NCBI RefSeq assembly: GCF_021648825.1
Contig: NZ_JAKJHS010000011.1
Location: forward strand, 1 to 64,000
From: Rhizobium halophilum
Lineage (GTDB): Bacteria; Pseudomonadota; Alphaproteobacteria; Rhizobiales; Rhizobiaceae
Length of the DNA stretch: 64,000 bases
Direction of reading: 5' to 3'
Numbering within the stretch: position 1 is the first letter of the stretch; every line of letters starts with the position of its first letter. A model generated the notes under the pieces. The model made no database searches. It saw nothing but the letters and a program-made list of their open reading frames with translations, and was not told where the DNA came from. The position numbers and the translations under genes are program-made. Positions 1 through 7,887 of the stretch are shown here, one piece after another.

Positions 1-19
1 CCGGCGCATCCCATCCGCC

Positions 20-585
20 ATGAGCTCAAGCCCGGAAAATCCTCCAGCCGGGCGGTCCAAAATCCGGGAGCACCTCAAAGCCCGGAAAATCCTCCAGCCG
101 GGCGGTCCAAAATCCGGGAGCACCTCAGATGCAAGTTCGCCGGCAACATCACAATTAAAGGCGACAGGCAGACCGTCTCACTGGGTAAGAGGTCCACATT
201 CGCTCGTGTCAGCATCCTGTCCCAGGAAGGGAAGGATGTGCGCATCGGAAGTGACTGCATGTTCTCGCGGGGGATTGAGGTGAGAACTACCGATGCCCAC
301 TCTCTGATTGACATTAGCTCCGGCAAACGGATCAACGAGGCTGGTCACGTGACGATAGGGTCCCATGTGTGGGTGGGTTTGTCGTGTGTGATCAGCAAGG
401 GCGTCTCTATTGCAGATGACTGCGTCATCGGCGCGATGTCCTTCGTAAACAGATCATGTCACGAGTCGGGAGTCGTACTTGCTGGTAGCCCCGCAAAAAT
501 CGTGAGGCGTGGTGTTACGTGGAGCAGGAAACGCAAATCCATCTATACGCTTGATGAGATGCTGAGCTGGCACGCTAAAGACTAA
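20..585 (+). pseudogene. Hexapeptide-repeat acyltransferase, frameshifted by a 50-bp tandem duplication
   Basis: The 3' part (from about 130) encodes a left-handed beta-helix acyltransferase of the O-acetyltransferase kind used on surface polysaccharides: hexapeptide turns (VTIGSHVWVGLSCVISKGV, SIADDCVIGAMSFV) and the family ending VVLAGSPAKIVRRG are visible. The first copy of the 50-bp unit is read from ATG 20 as MSSSPENPPAGRSKIREHL; the second is read in another frame, so translation from ATG 20 leaves the acyltransferase frame. Removing exactly one unit gives one continuous frame of 171 codons (SKIREHL followed by RCKFAGNITIKGD). A shorter product from ATG 238 (115 aa) would lack the first coils. 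The frame is also open upstream to the window edge, so the true start may lie outside. Acceptor and donor are unknown. Confidence 0.7.
29..128 (+). repeat. Exact 50-bp tandem duplication (2 copies)
   Basis: Two adjacent copies of one 50-base unit occupy 29-78 and 79-128. They agree throughout except possibly at the last base. Each holds a perfect 6-bp inverted repeat (gcccgg / ccgggc, 30-35 with 48-53, and again 50 bases on). The unit is not a multiple of three, so gain or loss of a copy shifts the frame of the acyltransferase. Confidence 0.9.
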
Positions 586-613
586 TCGCTGCGTTGTCGT
601 GGCTGTCTACGCC

Positions 614-799
614 CTACTGCACATTCCTAGGCCTAGCTGCCCGCGCCGACTTCAATACCCGCGACACATGACCATCGCCATTGCAGATGATGCAAGGCAT
701 GCCGGCAGCACCGCAGCCGGAGGCCTTGGGGCCGTTCCACGGCTTATTCGGGTGGGCCTCGCATACCCAGCGTGTTTTGTCGCAGGTCTCGCACTCCAT
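614..799 (-). CDS. Small cysteine-rich protein, probable zinc binder
   Basis: About 61 residues. Motifs are CETCDKTRWVC, then HPNKPW, then CGCGAAGMPC-type spacing and a final C-x-x-C, which suggests one or two zinc ribbons. I recall small proteins of this look (C-x-x-C...WVCE-HP-PW) as common unnamed genes in Rhizobiales, but no function is known to me. The start is uncertain: ATG at 799 gives MECETC; ATG at 835 adds 12 residues. Neither has a convincing ribosome binding site. Confidence 0.55.
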   Translation of the reverse strand: MECETCDKTRWVCEAHPNKPWNGPKASGCGAAGMPCIICNGDGHVSRVLKSARAARPRNVQ

Positions 800-861
800 C
801 GGCCCAGCATAGCCGAAGACTGACCATTCGAACATCAGATAAGATACTCGCTCGCCGGTCG

Positions 862-1611
862 TTACTCACATTGGCGGCGTGGGCCGCCACCATATGGCTG
901 ATAGGTGTTATCCTCCGGACGGTAGGAACGGTAGCGCGCGAAGCAAGATTGGGCATGCTCCCAGCTTCCGTAGCTCGTCCCACCGGGTTCTGCCGCGGCC
1001 TGTTCAATCGCAGGCTCGGCGATTTCAGCAGTGTCTTCAGGAAAACTGTCTTCTTCGACCGGCGGCGGCGATATGTCATCAACCGAAGCTACGTTGGTGG
1101 ATGCGGAAGGCTGCGAGAAGGGCGACTGACACTGCTTCCGGCCACCGCTATAGGGGGTATAGCTGTTGTCGCGCGGGCGGTAGGAGCGATATCTTGAGGA
1201 ACACCATTCCAGGTGCGCGTCGCTTAGAAGCGGCTCATCAGTAGCTTGGACGGCGGTTTCTTCGGCAGGAGCGATTGATCCGGTGACGGTTTCATCTAAG
1301 CGCTGAGGTTCTAGCCCAGCTACCGCCTCCTCTTCCGAGGTAGCCACAGAATCGTCCTGAGCTGAACCCTGACGAGGCATAGCTCTCGCAGTAGCTATCT
1401 GTTCAGGTGCCGGCGCCCTGCTTGGAAGCCGCTCGAAATCATTCTTTGCTACCTCAACCCGCACAGGATGATTTGTCCAAAGGTCGGTTGTATTGGTCAG
1501 TTGCTTCTTGTCGTCGCCTGCAGTGAAGAACACGGTGGCTGCTACAAGCCCACCAACGAATGTCATGACGGAAAAGCTAAGTCCGCCCAAGATCGCGAGG
1601 ACTACCTTCAT
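862..1611 (-). CDS. BA14K-family membrane-anchored protein with two BA14K repeats
   Basis: 249 aa. An N-terminal hydrophobic segment (about residues 4-30, [21 protein letters not shown]) should anchor it in the inner membrane or act as an uncleaved signal. A long acidic Pro/Ala/Glu-rich linker follows. Two copies of the BA14K signature (CxxRYRSYRPxDNxYxPYxGxRxxC) lie near residues 137-160 and at the C-terminus, each with paired cysteines. BA14K proteins were first described in Brucella as immunoreactive proteins, and the domain is common in Rhizobiales. The biochemical role is unknown. The start ATG has GGGAG about 8 bases upstream. It reads alone on the minus strand. Confidence 0.8.
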   Translation of the reverse strand: MKVVLAILGGLSFSVMTFVGGLVAATVFFTAGDDKKQLTNTTDLWTNHPVRVEVAKNDFERLPSRAPAPEQIATARAMPRQGSAQDDSVATSEEEAVAGLEPQRLDETVTGSIAPAEETAVQATDEPLLSDAHLEWCSSRYRSYRPRDNSYTPYSGGRKQCQSPFSQPSASTNVASVDDISPPPVEEDSFPEDTAEIAEPAIEQAAAEPGGTSYGSWEHAQSCFARYRSYRPEDNTYQPYGGGPRRQCE

Positions 1612-1746
1612 TGTACGCTCCCGGTTCGATGAAAAGCAGAATGCTCATCTGTAGCCAGGGTTCCCCGCAAACGAGGCGGTAGACTTTTGTCTGAAGCTAG
1701 CTTTTCTGAACCACAGTCCGGTCGGCACGGGCCGTCTCGGCAGGCG

Positions 1747-1980
1747 CTATGACGGGTCTAGGGCGACGAAGCCTAAGGCCGCACGAACGAAGAGCTCCAG
1801 GTTCGCGGAGTGATCGATCTCCTGACAGAACTGAGCGTGGAGTGCCGCATGATGGCCTACTGCGGCCGCCAGAGCAGTCGTGACGAGCGTGGAACCACCC
1901 ACAAGAATAGCGAGAACCAGGACGATCTTTCTCGGCCATGACACCGTCTGCGAAGGTTCTGCTGCTTTAATCTGGCTCAC
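1747..1980 (-). CDS. Small membrane protein, unknown function
   Basis: 77 aa from a GTG start that has a good ribosome binding site (AGGGAG about 5 bases upstream). The frame stays open to an ATG at 2079, but that start has no clear binding site. One transmembrane segment (IVLVLAILVGGSTLVTTALAAAVG, about residues 19-42) is followed by a short soluble tail with a single Cys. I do not recognise the family. Confidence 0.4.
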   Translation of the reverse strand: MSQIKAAEPSQTVSWPRKIVLVLAILVGGSTLVTTALAAAVGHHAALHAQFCQEIDHSANLELFVRAALGFVALDPS

Positions 1981-2198
1981 CCTGCTCCCTGAGGTAGCTG
2001 TGAGGTATCGAGGTGTATCAACCACTTGGGACAGAGTGTGAGTTCCACGGGTCTTGCCCCCCGCCCAGTTATACTGCATCGCCTGATCCTCATGATCTCA
2101 GCCGCTAAAACTGCGACCGGTAAATTAGCACTCTGTCATGCCTCCGCAAGCCTTGCGTGAAGCTGACCATCTGAACGCAGAATTTAGAACGGTGAGAG

Positions 2199-2273
2199 TG
2201 GTGCCCTCGCACAGGAATTGAACCTGGCTCTCCTGCATACGAAGCAGGTGCTCTACCGCTGAGCTACAAGGGC
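2199..2273 (-). tRNA. tRNA-Thr (anticodon CGT), atypical T arm
   Basis: 75 nt including an encoded CCA. The acceptor stem GCCCTTG/CGAGGGC pairs fully (one G-T), the D arm is GCTC/GAGC, and the anticodon stem CCTGC/GCAGG closes the loop TTCGTAT, giving anticodon CGT (Thr, ACG). The T arm is imperfect: CCAGG against CCTGT leaves a mismatch and one extra base. It sits 111 bp before the lysis cassette, so it may be a phage-borne or decaying tRNA. Confidence 0.75.
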
Positions 2274-2384
2274 ATAATGCATGGCGAATGCAGACACGTG
2301 TCTGACCAGCGGCTCCGTTGTACCAGCCGCCCCTTGAGGCCGGGTTAATCCCGTACCGCTAATTTAACCCATCAGGAGAAAGTC

Positions 2385-3593
2385 ATGAATCGCGAAGCGT
2401 TCTTCGCGGCGCTACGGCGTCGTGGGAGCGGCGTGTTCGGCACGTCGCTGAAGCAGGGGCAGGTGGATGGCACAACCGCCATTCTGGACGAGGCGGAGAG
2501 GCGAGGGACGAGAACCAACGATCTCGCCTATGCGCTGGCGACCGTCTACCACGAGACCGCGCGCACGATGCAGCCGGTGATGGAGACGCTGGCGAAGAAC
2601 GTCGACACGGCCATTGCACGCCTGGAGAAGGCGTGGGCGGCCGGGAAGTTGAAGTGGGTCAAGACGCCGTACTGGCGCAAGGACCGCAACGGCAAGAGCT
2701 GGCTTGGCCGCGGGCTCGTGCAACTGACCCACGAGGACAACTATCGGAAGATGTCAGAGGTAACGGGCGTCGATCTCGTTGCCGATCCTGATCGTGCGAT
2801 GGAGATGCCGATCGCGGTGAAGATCCTGTTCGACGGGATGGAGCGCGGCAGCTTCACCTCGAAAGGCTTCAACGACTTCATCGACGAGCTGGACGAAAGC
2901 GATGCTCTAGATCGTGCCGAGTACAAGGCGGCGCGCAAGATCATCAACGGGACGGACAAGGCCGATGTGATCGCCGGATATGCTTTGGCGTTCGAGGGCG
3001 CTCTCCGGCAGGCCGGATACCAGGAGAAGGTCACCGAACGCGCTCCTGCGCCTCCTGTGGCTGCTGAGACGCCGAAGGGCCGCACGGACACCGTCACCGT
3101 CCGCGTCGTGCAGGAGCGACTGAAGGAGCTCGGCTATACCGAAGTGGGCACGCCCGATGGCGTGTTCGGCAAGATGACGAAGACGGCTATCCTCGCCTTC
3201 AAGAACGAGAACGATCTGAAGCCGATCGATGACGTGATCGACCAGGCGTTCCTTGAGGCGCTGGACACGGCATCCCCACGCGATCTGCCGCGGGAGACGG
3301 TGCCGCCTGAAGTGGTTCGCAAGAACGCTCCAGAGGTTCGCACGAATTGGCTGATCAAGATCGGTGCTCTGGCGGCCGGCATTCCTGCTGCGATCGGCGG
3401 CTTGTTGGATGGCGTGCTCGACAACCTTGGCTTTGCCCGGGAAACCATCAAGCCGTTCAAGGAGATGTTCACCGACATTCCCTCTGAGGTGTGGCTGATC
3501 GGCGTGGCTGTGATTGCCGGCGGTGCCTACCTCGTTGCCCGCAACGGGGAGCAGAAGGGGATTGCGGCATACCAGAGCGGGGAGCGGCGCTGA
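2385..3593 (+). CDS. Phage-type endolysin: GH19-like domain, peptidoglycan-binding domain, C-terminal membrane segments
   Basis: 402 aa. Residues 1-215 look like a GH19 chitinase/lysozyme of phage type: VYHETAR (Glu57 is the likely catalytic acid), YWRKDRNGKSWLGRGLVQLT and a downstream helical part. Residues about 233-295 are a PG_binding_1 domain (VRVVQERLKELGY, TPDGVFGKMTKTAI). Two hydrophobic stretches follow (about 321-345 and 369-384), which is unusual for a soluble endolysin and suggests membrane attachment. The start ATG has AGGAGA 7 bases upstream. It overlaps the next gene by one base (TGATG), so the genes 2385-4379 probably form one lysis transcript. Confidence 0.8.
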   Translation: MNREAFFAALRRRGSGVFGTSLKQGQVDGTTAILDEAERRGTRTNDLAYALATVYHETARTMQPVMETLAKNVDTAIARLEKAWAAGKLKWVKTPYWRKDRNGKSWLGRGLVQLTHEDNYRKMSEVTGVDLVADPDRAMEMPIAVKILFDGMERGSFTSKGFNDFIDELDESDALDRAEYKAARKIINGTDKADVIAGYALAFEGALRQAGYQEKVTERAPAPPVAAETPKGRTDTVTVRVVQERLKELGYTEVGTPDGVFGKMTKTAILAFKNENDLKPIDDVIDQAFLEALDTASPRDLPRETVPPEVVRKNAPEVRTNWLIKIGALAAGIPAAIGGLLDGVLDNLGFARETIKPFKEMFTDIPSEVWLIGVAVIAGGAYLVARNGEQKGIAAYQSGERR

Positions 3594-3835
3594 TGTTCTC
3601 CTCTCCTCGCACTATCGGCGCTCTCGCCATCCTCCTCATTCTCGCACTCTTCGTCGGCTGGATCTGGGACAAGGCCGGCGACGATGCCCTCAACAAGATC
3701 GAAAGGCAAAACGATGAAGCCGCTCAACGCGCTGATGAAGGCGCTCCTGATTATGACGCCTGCCGCGATGCTGGTCGGGTGTGGAGTTTCAGGACCGGCA
3801 AGTGTCTCAGGCCTGCGGTCGGTGGTTGGGACTGA
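3593..3835 (+). CDS. Small inner-membrane protein, candidate i-spanin (Rz-like)
   Basis: 80 aa. An N-terminal transmembrane helix (IGALAILLILALFVGWIW, about residues 8-25) is followed by a charged, probably helical periplasmic part (DDALNKIERQNDEAAQRADEG) and a C-terminal region with two cysteines. A lipoprotein gene starts inside it in the +1 frame. That nested layout, directly after an endolysin, is the hallmark of phage Rz/Rz1 spanin pairs. The function is inferred from position and topology, not sequence identity. The start overlaps the endolysin stop. Confidence 0.65.
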   Translation: MFSSPRTIGALAILLILALFVGWIWDKAGDDALNKIERQNDEAAQRADEGAPDYDACRDAGRVWSFRTGKCLRPAVGGWD

Positions 3836-3968
3836 TCTTTTGGGCGCTCGTGGCGCGACAGATGCTGATCAGCGGAAGATTGACCGCACTGTGGTCCGCC
3901 TCTGCGAAGGCGCCGTCTACACGCGCAATGACTGCGCCCGCCATGATGAAGCTTTCCAACAGCCTTAG
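3714..3968 (+). CDS. Small lipoprotein overlapping the previous gene, candidate o-spanin (Rz1-like)
   Basis: 84 aa from ATG 3714, MKPLNALMKALLIMTPAAMLVGC. The lipobox LVGC near residues 20-23 predicts cleavage and lipidation of the Cys and attachment to the outer or inner membrane. The first 122 bases lie inside the preceding gene in another frame. The mature part is short and carries three further cysteines. In phages, Rz1 is an outer-membrane lipoprotein that pairs with the inner-membrane Rz to fuse the membranes at lysis. The pairing here is inferred from architecture. Confidence 0.6.
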   Translation: MKPLNALMKALLIMTPAAMLVGCGVSGPASVSGLRSVVGTDLLGARGATDADQRKIDRTVVRLCEGAVYTRNDCARHDEAFQQP

Positions 3969-3980
3969 CCTCCTACCTCA

Positions 3981-4379
3981 GTGCATGAAAGCGAAGATAT
4001 GCCTGGTTCAAACGACGATATCCTGCGGGTGCTGGGGCGCGTGGAGGAGGGGATCCACCGCCTCCGAGCCGACTTTCAAGAGGAGAAGCAATCAGCGAGA
4101 GACAGCCGCTCGGAGATCCACAAGCGTCTGGACCGCCACGCCGAGGACATTGCGATCACCGGGCAGATCATTGCCCAGCAGCGCGACGTGACGTCAAATC
4201 TGAAGAAGACGATCGAAGATGACGTAATGCCAACCGTCGAGGAGGTGAAGCACGTCAAGACGCTGGGCAAATTCACGGCCACCGTCCTCTTCGGGCTTGG
4301 CCTCACCGCCGGCGGCTTCGCTATCTGGATGAGCGATACGTTTGTACCGGTCTTCCGCAAGTGGCTGCGGATCGACTGA
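3981..4379 (+). CDS. DUF1515-like membrane protein of the lysis cassette
   Basis: 132 aa from GTG 3981; ATG 3999 is an alternative. The N-terminal two thirds are charged and helical with coiled-coil character (LGRVEEGIHRLRADFQEEK, SEIHKRLDRHAEDI). One transmembrane segment (TATVLFGLGLTAGGFAIWM) lies near residues 98-117, and the ending is RKWLRID. Length and layout match DUF1515, a rhizobial family of unknown function with one membrane helix. Its place after the endolysin and spanin-like genes makes a holin or anti-holin role possible but unproven. A decayed copy of its C-terminus lies at 13220-13300. Confidence 0.6.
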   Translation: MHESEDMPGSNDDILRVLGRVEEGIHRLRADFQEEKQSARDSRSEIHKRLDRHAEDIAITGQIIAQQRDVTSNLKKTIEDDVMPTVEEVKHVKTLGKFTATVLFGLGLTAGGFAIWMSDTFVPVFRKWLRID

Positions 4380-4446
4380 GGTTGTTGCACCCGATCCATC
4401 GGGCGCAAGCGCCGCAACCAAGCGAGCCACCAGCTCGCAAGGATGC

Positions 4447-4629
4447 TCAGTTCCTCATAGCATCCTCGATTGACCAGCCGAAAAGCCAAGCCTCAACCTT
4501 CTGCTGCCATTCATCGAAAGTCCGCTCTCCGCGTGCCGGCCGGTACTTCAGCGAAGGGTTCTCGCAGGCGGAGAGATCTAAAACACGTGCGATGATTCCG
4601 CGTTGTTGCCAGTCAAGAATAGTTTCCAT
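4447..4629 (-). CDS. Small soluble protein, unknown function
   Basis: 60 aa, METILDWQQRGII...FDEWQQKVEAWLFGWSIED. It is aromatic-rich, without signal or membrane segment. The ATG has GAGG about 12 bases upstream; an upstream ATG at 4647 or 4683 would lengthen it. It converges with the lysis cassette 67 bp away. I have seen similar short unnamed proteins in rhizobial prophages but cannot name a family. Confidence 0.45.
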   Translation of the reverse strand: METILDWQQRGIIARVLDLSACENPSLKYRPARGERTFDEWQQKVEAWLFGWSIEDAMRN

Positions 4630-4831
4630 GTTCCGAAGGCTCCTCATGAGCGCAGGCGGGGCAGTCATCTCCCCGATTCCCACAAGAGATATCTAAGTTG
4701 CGAGGCTGGAGCGGAACTGGCGGGCCCAGACATCAGACGCACAAACTCTGATTGGCGCGAATGGATCGAAGGGAGTGCCTGCATTGGTGGCAGTGGAACA
4801 TCCTCTCGTCTACAGTGCCTGATTGGGTTCC

Positions 4832-6082
4832 TTAACCCTCTCGAAAAGCTCTACGGAATTGGTCTGCGAGCGGCTTAGCGAAATAAGAAAGCAAGGGAAT
4901 TGCTTCAGTTTGAACGAACGCCTCCGCCGGCATACCCGGTATAAGTGGTCGCCCTTCAAGTCTTCTCCACTCCTCCGGCTCGACTCTAACTCGAGCAAGA
5001 TAGTAGTTGGCGCCTGTCCGTGTATCAGTCGCGAGCTCTGCCGAAATTTCAGCAATGCCGCCTTTTAACTCGGGGGTCGCACCTCCGCTGAAGGAGGATA
5101 GGCGCAGCAACACCTTCTGGCCAAGGCTGACTTGATCGATGTCATGTGGTGCGATTCGTACTTCGGCGAGTAACTGATCAGCGGACGGGACGATATGCAT
5201 GACGGTTTCGCCTGGAGCAACGACCGAGCCTGAGGCGTGTACCGTTAACTGATGGACGGTTCCATCCTGTGGAGCCCTAAGGTCGATACGCTGTAGCTCA
5301 TCTTGCGCGGCAAGCAGCCGTTCAGCGTTTTCCTGCAGCTCGGTTTGAACCCGGTCCAGCTCCTCGGAGACATCACTTCTAAGAGCGTCATCTATCTGAA
5401 TTATTTGCAGTTCCGTCTCCGTCACTCTCCCCTTCGTTTGTGCAGTTGAGGCTGTGAGCCGTCCAAGTTCGCCAGAAAGACGAGCTCCCTCACGCTCCAG
5501 GGCATAGATCCTGGTCATGGTGACAACTGCCCGATCTAGTAGTCGGCGTTGCGCACTGAGTTCCTCATTGACGATATCGATCTCTCGCTGCTTCGCTGTT
5601 CGTTGAGCGATCAGCCCGTTCATTTCTTCCTTCAACTGATAGATTTGCTCCTGCAGTTGACGCTTCCGCCCCTCACGCGATCGACGTCGATCCTCAAAAA
5701 GCCGACGCTCCTCAGCAAGGATACGGCTGAGATCCTGTTGATCTAATTGCTGGATCAGCTCATCTGAGAATATCAGCTCAGCCTGTCCCGACTGCTCGGC
5801 CTCAAGACGCGATATCCGCGCACGCAGCTCCGCCACACGATTGGACAAGATCAAGTAGGTTGCCCGAACCTGCGTACCGTCCAGTTGCAGCAACATGTCA
5901 CCGGCGCTCACGTGGTCGCCGTTTGATACTGCGACATTGCTTACGATGCCGCCTCGTAGATGCTGGACAGGCTTGATGTGGCTCTCAACGACCAGTCGCC
6001 CCGACGCAATCACGGCTCCCGATATATGAACGGATGCCGATAGAGCTGCTGCCGAACCAATGCCCAAGGCAGATAAAGTCAC
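4832..6082 (-). CDS. HlyD/PrsE-family membrane fusion protein of a type I secretion system
   Basis: 416 aa from GTG 6082, the first usual start codon in a frame that is open further upstream into the ABC gene. An N-terminal membrane segment (ALGIGSAAALSASVHISGAV) is followed by the split biotinyl-lipoyl motif (HIKPVQHLRGGIVSNVAVSNGD), a long alpha-helical coiled coil (about residues 80-265), the returning lipoyl half (LRAPQDGTVHQL) and a beta-barrel domain ending in GMPAEAFV. Such adaptors bridge the inner-membrane ABC exporter and a TolC-type channel. The first residues of the membrane helix (RRLTRWL) are encoded upstream of the GTG, so the real start may be a rare codon. It is the last gene of the minus-strand secretion operon. 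Confidence 0.85.
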   Translation of the reverse strand: MTLSALGIGSAAALSASVHISGAVIASGRLVVESHIKPVQHLRGGIVSNVAVSNGDHVSAGDMLLQLDGTQVRATYLILSNRVAELRARISRLEAEQSGQAELIFSDELIQQLDQQDLSRILAEERRLFEDRRRSREGRKRQLQEQIYQLKEEMNGLIAQRTAKQREIDIVNEELSAQRRLLDRAVVTMTRIYALEREGARLSGELGRLTASTAQTKGRVTETELQIIQIDDALRSDVSEELDRVQTELQENAERLLAAQDELQRIDLRAPQDGTVHQLTVHASGSVVAPGETVMHIVPSADQLLAEVRIAPHDIDQVSLGQKVLLRLSSFSGGATPELKGGIAEISAELATDTRTGANYYLARVRVEPEEWRRLEGRPLIPGMPAEAFVQTEAIPLLSYFAKPLADQFRRAFREG

Positions 6083-6138
6083 AAGCCAACGGGTAAGGCG
6101 GCGAACGGCCGCACCGGATCCTGGAGCGGTTTTTCTGG

Positions 6139-7887
6139 CTATAGCCGATCCTCCAACTTCATCAGCCGCAGACCCGCGCTCCCCACGTCTTGCCGGAGAA
6201 CGCGCCCGAGGATCTCGTCCTTCTGGCCAATAGCCTGTATCCGCCCCCCGGCGAGCAGTGCCACTTGATCGACTGCGGCGAGCGCACTTGGTCGGTGGGC
6301 GATGACCACGGCAATTCCTTTGCGAGCGCGAACAGCCGAGATGGCTTGCGAAAGCGCGGCGTCGCCGTCTGCATCGAGGTTCGAGTTAGGCTCGTCCAAT
6401 ACTACTAGGAACGGATTCCCGTAGAGCGCTCTGGCAAGGCCGATCCGCTGACGTTGGCCTGCCGAGAGAACGGCACCACGGTTACCAACCTGCCGCCCGA
6501 AGCCTCCAGGAAATCCGATGACCATCTCGAAGATACCCGCTGATCGTGCTGCCGCGATGACCTTCTCCGAGGCGTCACCTTCCTCGAAGCGAGAGATGTT
6601 CTCAGCGATCGTACCTTCGAACAACTCTACGTCTTGAGGAAGGTAACCAACATTGCGCGCCAGTTCGTACCGATCCCATTGGTCCAGTGCTGCTCCGTCT
6701 AAACGGATGCATCCTGTTGCCGGTTGCCATAGACCAACCAGTGCTCGCGCCAGCGTCGACTTGCCCGATGCACTGGGGCCAATGACGCCGATCGCGCTAC
6801 CGGCCTCGATTTCCAATGCTACGTTGCGGAGAACGGCTCCCGAAGAGCCGGGAGGTACTAGGGTGAGATTTTCTACAGTCAGCCTCTTACTCGGCTTGGG
6901 CAGCCGCACTAGCTCCCCTTCCTGGGGGAGGACTTCCATGAGCTTGGCCAGCCGAGAGTAGCTGCTGCGAGCCATTACAAAACCGCGCCAATGTGCCACG
7001 GCAAGCTCAACCGGAGCCAACCCTCTGCTCACCAGGATGGAACTTGCAATCATTATGCCGGCGGATGCTTCTTGGCGGATCACCAGCAGTGCTCCCACCG
7101 CCAAAACCCCCGACTGAAGCAGCATTCGCAGACCCTTCGAAAGGACTGAAAGACTTCCCGTCACATCCGAGGCAGCCGTGTGACTCTGAAGATATGCCTG
7201 ACTCGTGCTTTTCCACTTTGTCAAAAGGTGTTTCCCAAGTCCCATCGCCTCAACAGCCTCCCAGTTCCGCCTCACGGATTCTGCAAAGTTGAGGCGTGCG
7301 GCGCCATGGCGGGCGGCCGTCTGAGTGTGCTTACGTGAAAAAACTTCGGCCGCGAGTGTCACTGCGAGGAGCAAAGCGGCGCCGCAGAGAGCTGTGAACC
7401 CGATCGTGGGATGAAAAACAAAACAAAGGCCGATGTAGAAAGGAATCCAAGGCAGATCAAATAGGGCTGTTGGACCCAACCCTCCGAGGAAACTCCTGAT
7501 TTGCTCTAGGTCGCGGACCGGCTGAAGTCCATCTCCGGGGATACTGGTGCGCGCGGAAAGCAGCGAGAGCGCCCGAAAGACATGTGGCCCCACATTGTCA
7601 TCAACCCCCAAACCAATTCGTGCCAGGATCATGGTGCGGATGATTTCAAGGACGCCCTGAAAAAAGTACAGGCTTACGGCTATCACCATCAGCCCAACGA
7701 GAGTGGGGACGCTGCCGGAAGGAAGTACTCTGTCGTAGACCTGCAGCATGAAGAACGGACCCGTTAAGGCCAGTACATTGATGATCACGCTTGCAAGTCC
7801 CAGCGCCGCCAGAGTCCCTCCAAGCGCGTAGATAAGCTCCCGCAACGGGTTGATAACCGCTCCCGACGTAGTCGATCCAGTTTTCAT
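6139..7887 (-). CDS. Type I secretion ABC exporter (PrsD/AprD-like ATPase-permease)
   Basis: 582 aa with the exporter layout: an N-terminal six-helix membrane domain (typical opening [20 protein letters not shown]) and a C-terminal nucleotide-binding domain. Walker A is GPSASGKS, the signature [15 protein letters not shown], Walker [13 protein letters not shown] and the H-loop IAHR, so the ATPase looks intact. There is no C39 peptidase domain, as expected for exporters of RTX proteins with an uncleaved C-terminal signal. Its ATG overlaps the protease stop (ATGA), implying translational coupling; the adaptor gene follows 56 bp downstream. Confidence 0.88.
   Translation of the reverse strand: MKTGSTTSGAVINPLRELIYALGGTLAALGLASVIINVLALTGPFFMLQVYDRVLPSGSVPTLVGLMVIAVSLYFFQGVLEIIRTMILARIGLGVDDNVGPHVFRALSLLSARTSIPGDGLQPVRDLEQIRSFLGGLGPTALFDLPWIPFYIGLCFVFHPTIGFTALCGAALLLAVTLAAEVFSRKHTQTAARHGAARLNFAESVRRNWEAVEAMGLGKHLLTKWKSTSQAYLQSHTAASDVTGSLSVLSKGLRMLLQSGVLAVGALLVIRQEASAGIMIASSILVSRGLAPVELAVAHWRGFVMARSSYSRLAKLMEVLPQEGELVRLPKPSKRLTVENLTLVPPGSSGAVLRNVALEIEAGSAIGVIGPSASGKSTLARALVGLWQPATGCIRLDGAALDQWDRYELARNVGYLPQDVELFEGTIAENISRFEEGDASEKVIAAARSAGIFEMVIGFPGGFGRQVGNRGAVLSAGQRQRIGLARALYGNPFLVVLDEPNSNLDADGDAALSQAISAVRARKGIAVVIAHRPSALAAVDQVALLAGGRIQAIGQKDEILGRVLRQDVGSAGLRLMKLEDRL

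Noticed and set aside
29..128. CRISPR-like repeat
   Set aside because: Two abutting copies of a 50-base unit without spacers are a tandem duplication, not an array.
599..823. 74-codon plus-strand frame
   Set aside because: It is opposite the Cys-rich small protein, which has the more convincing motif pattern.
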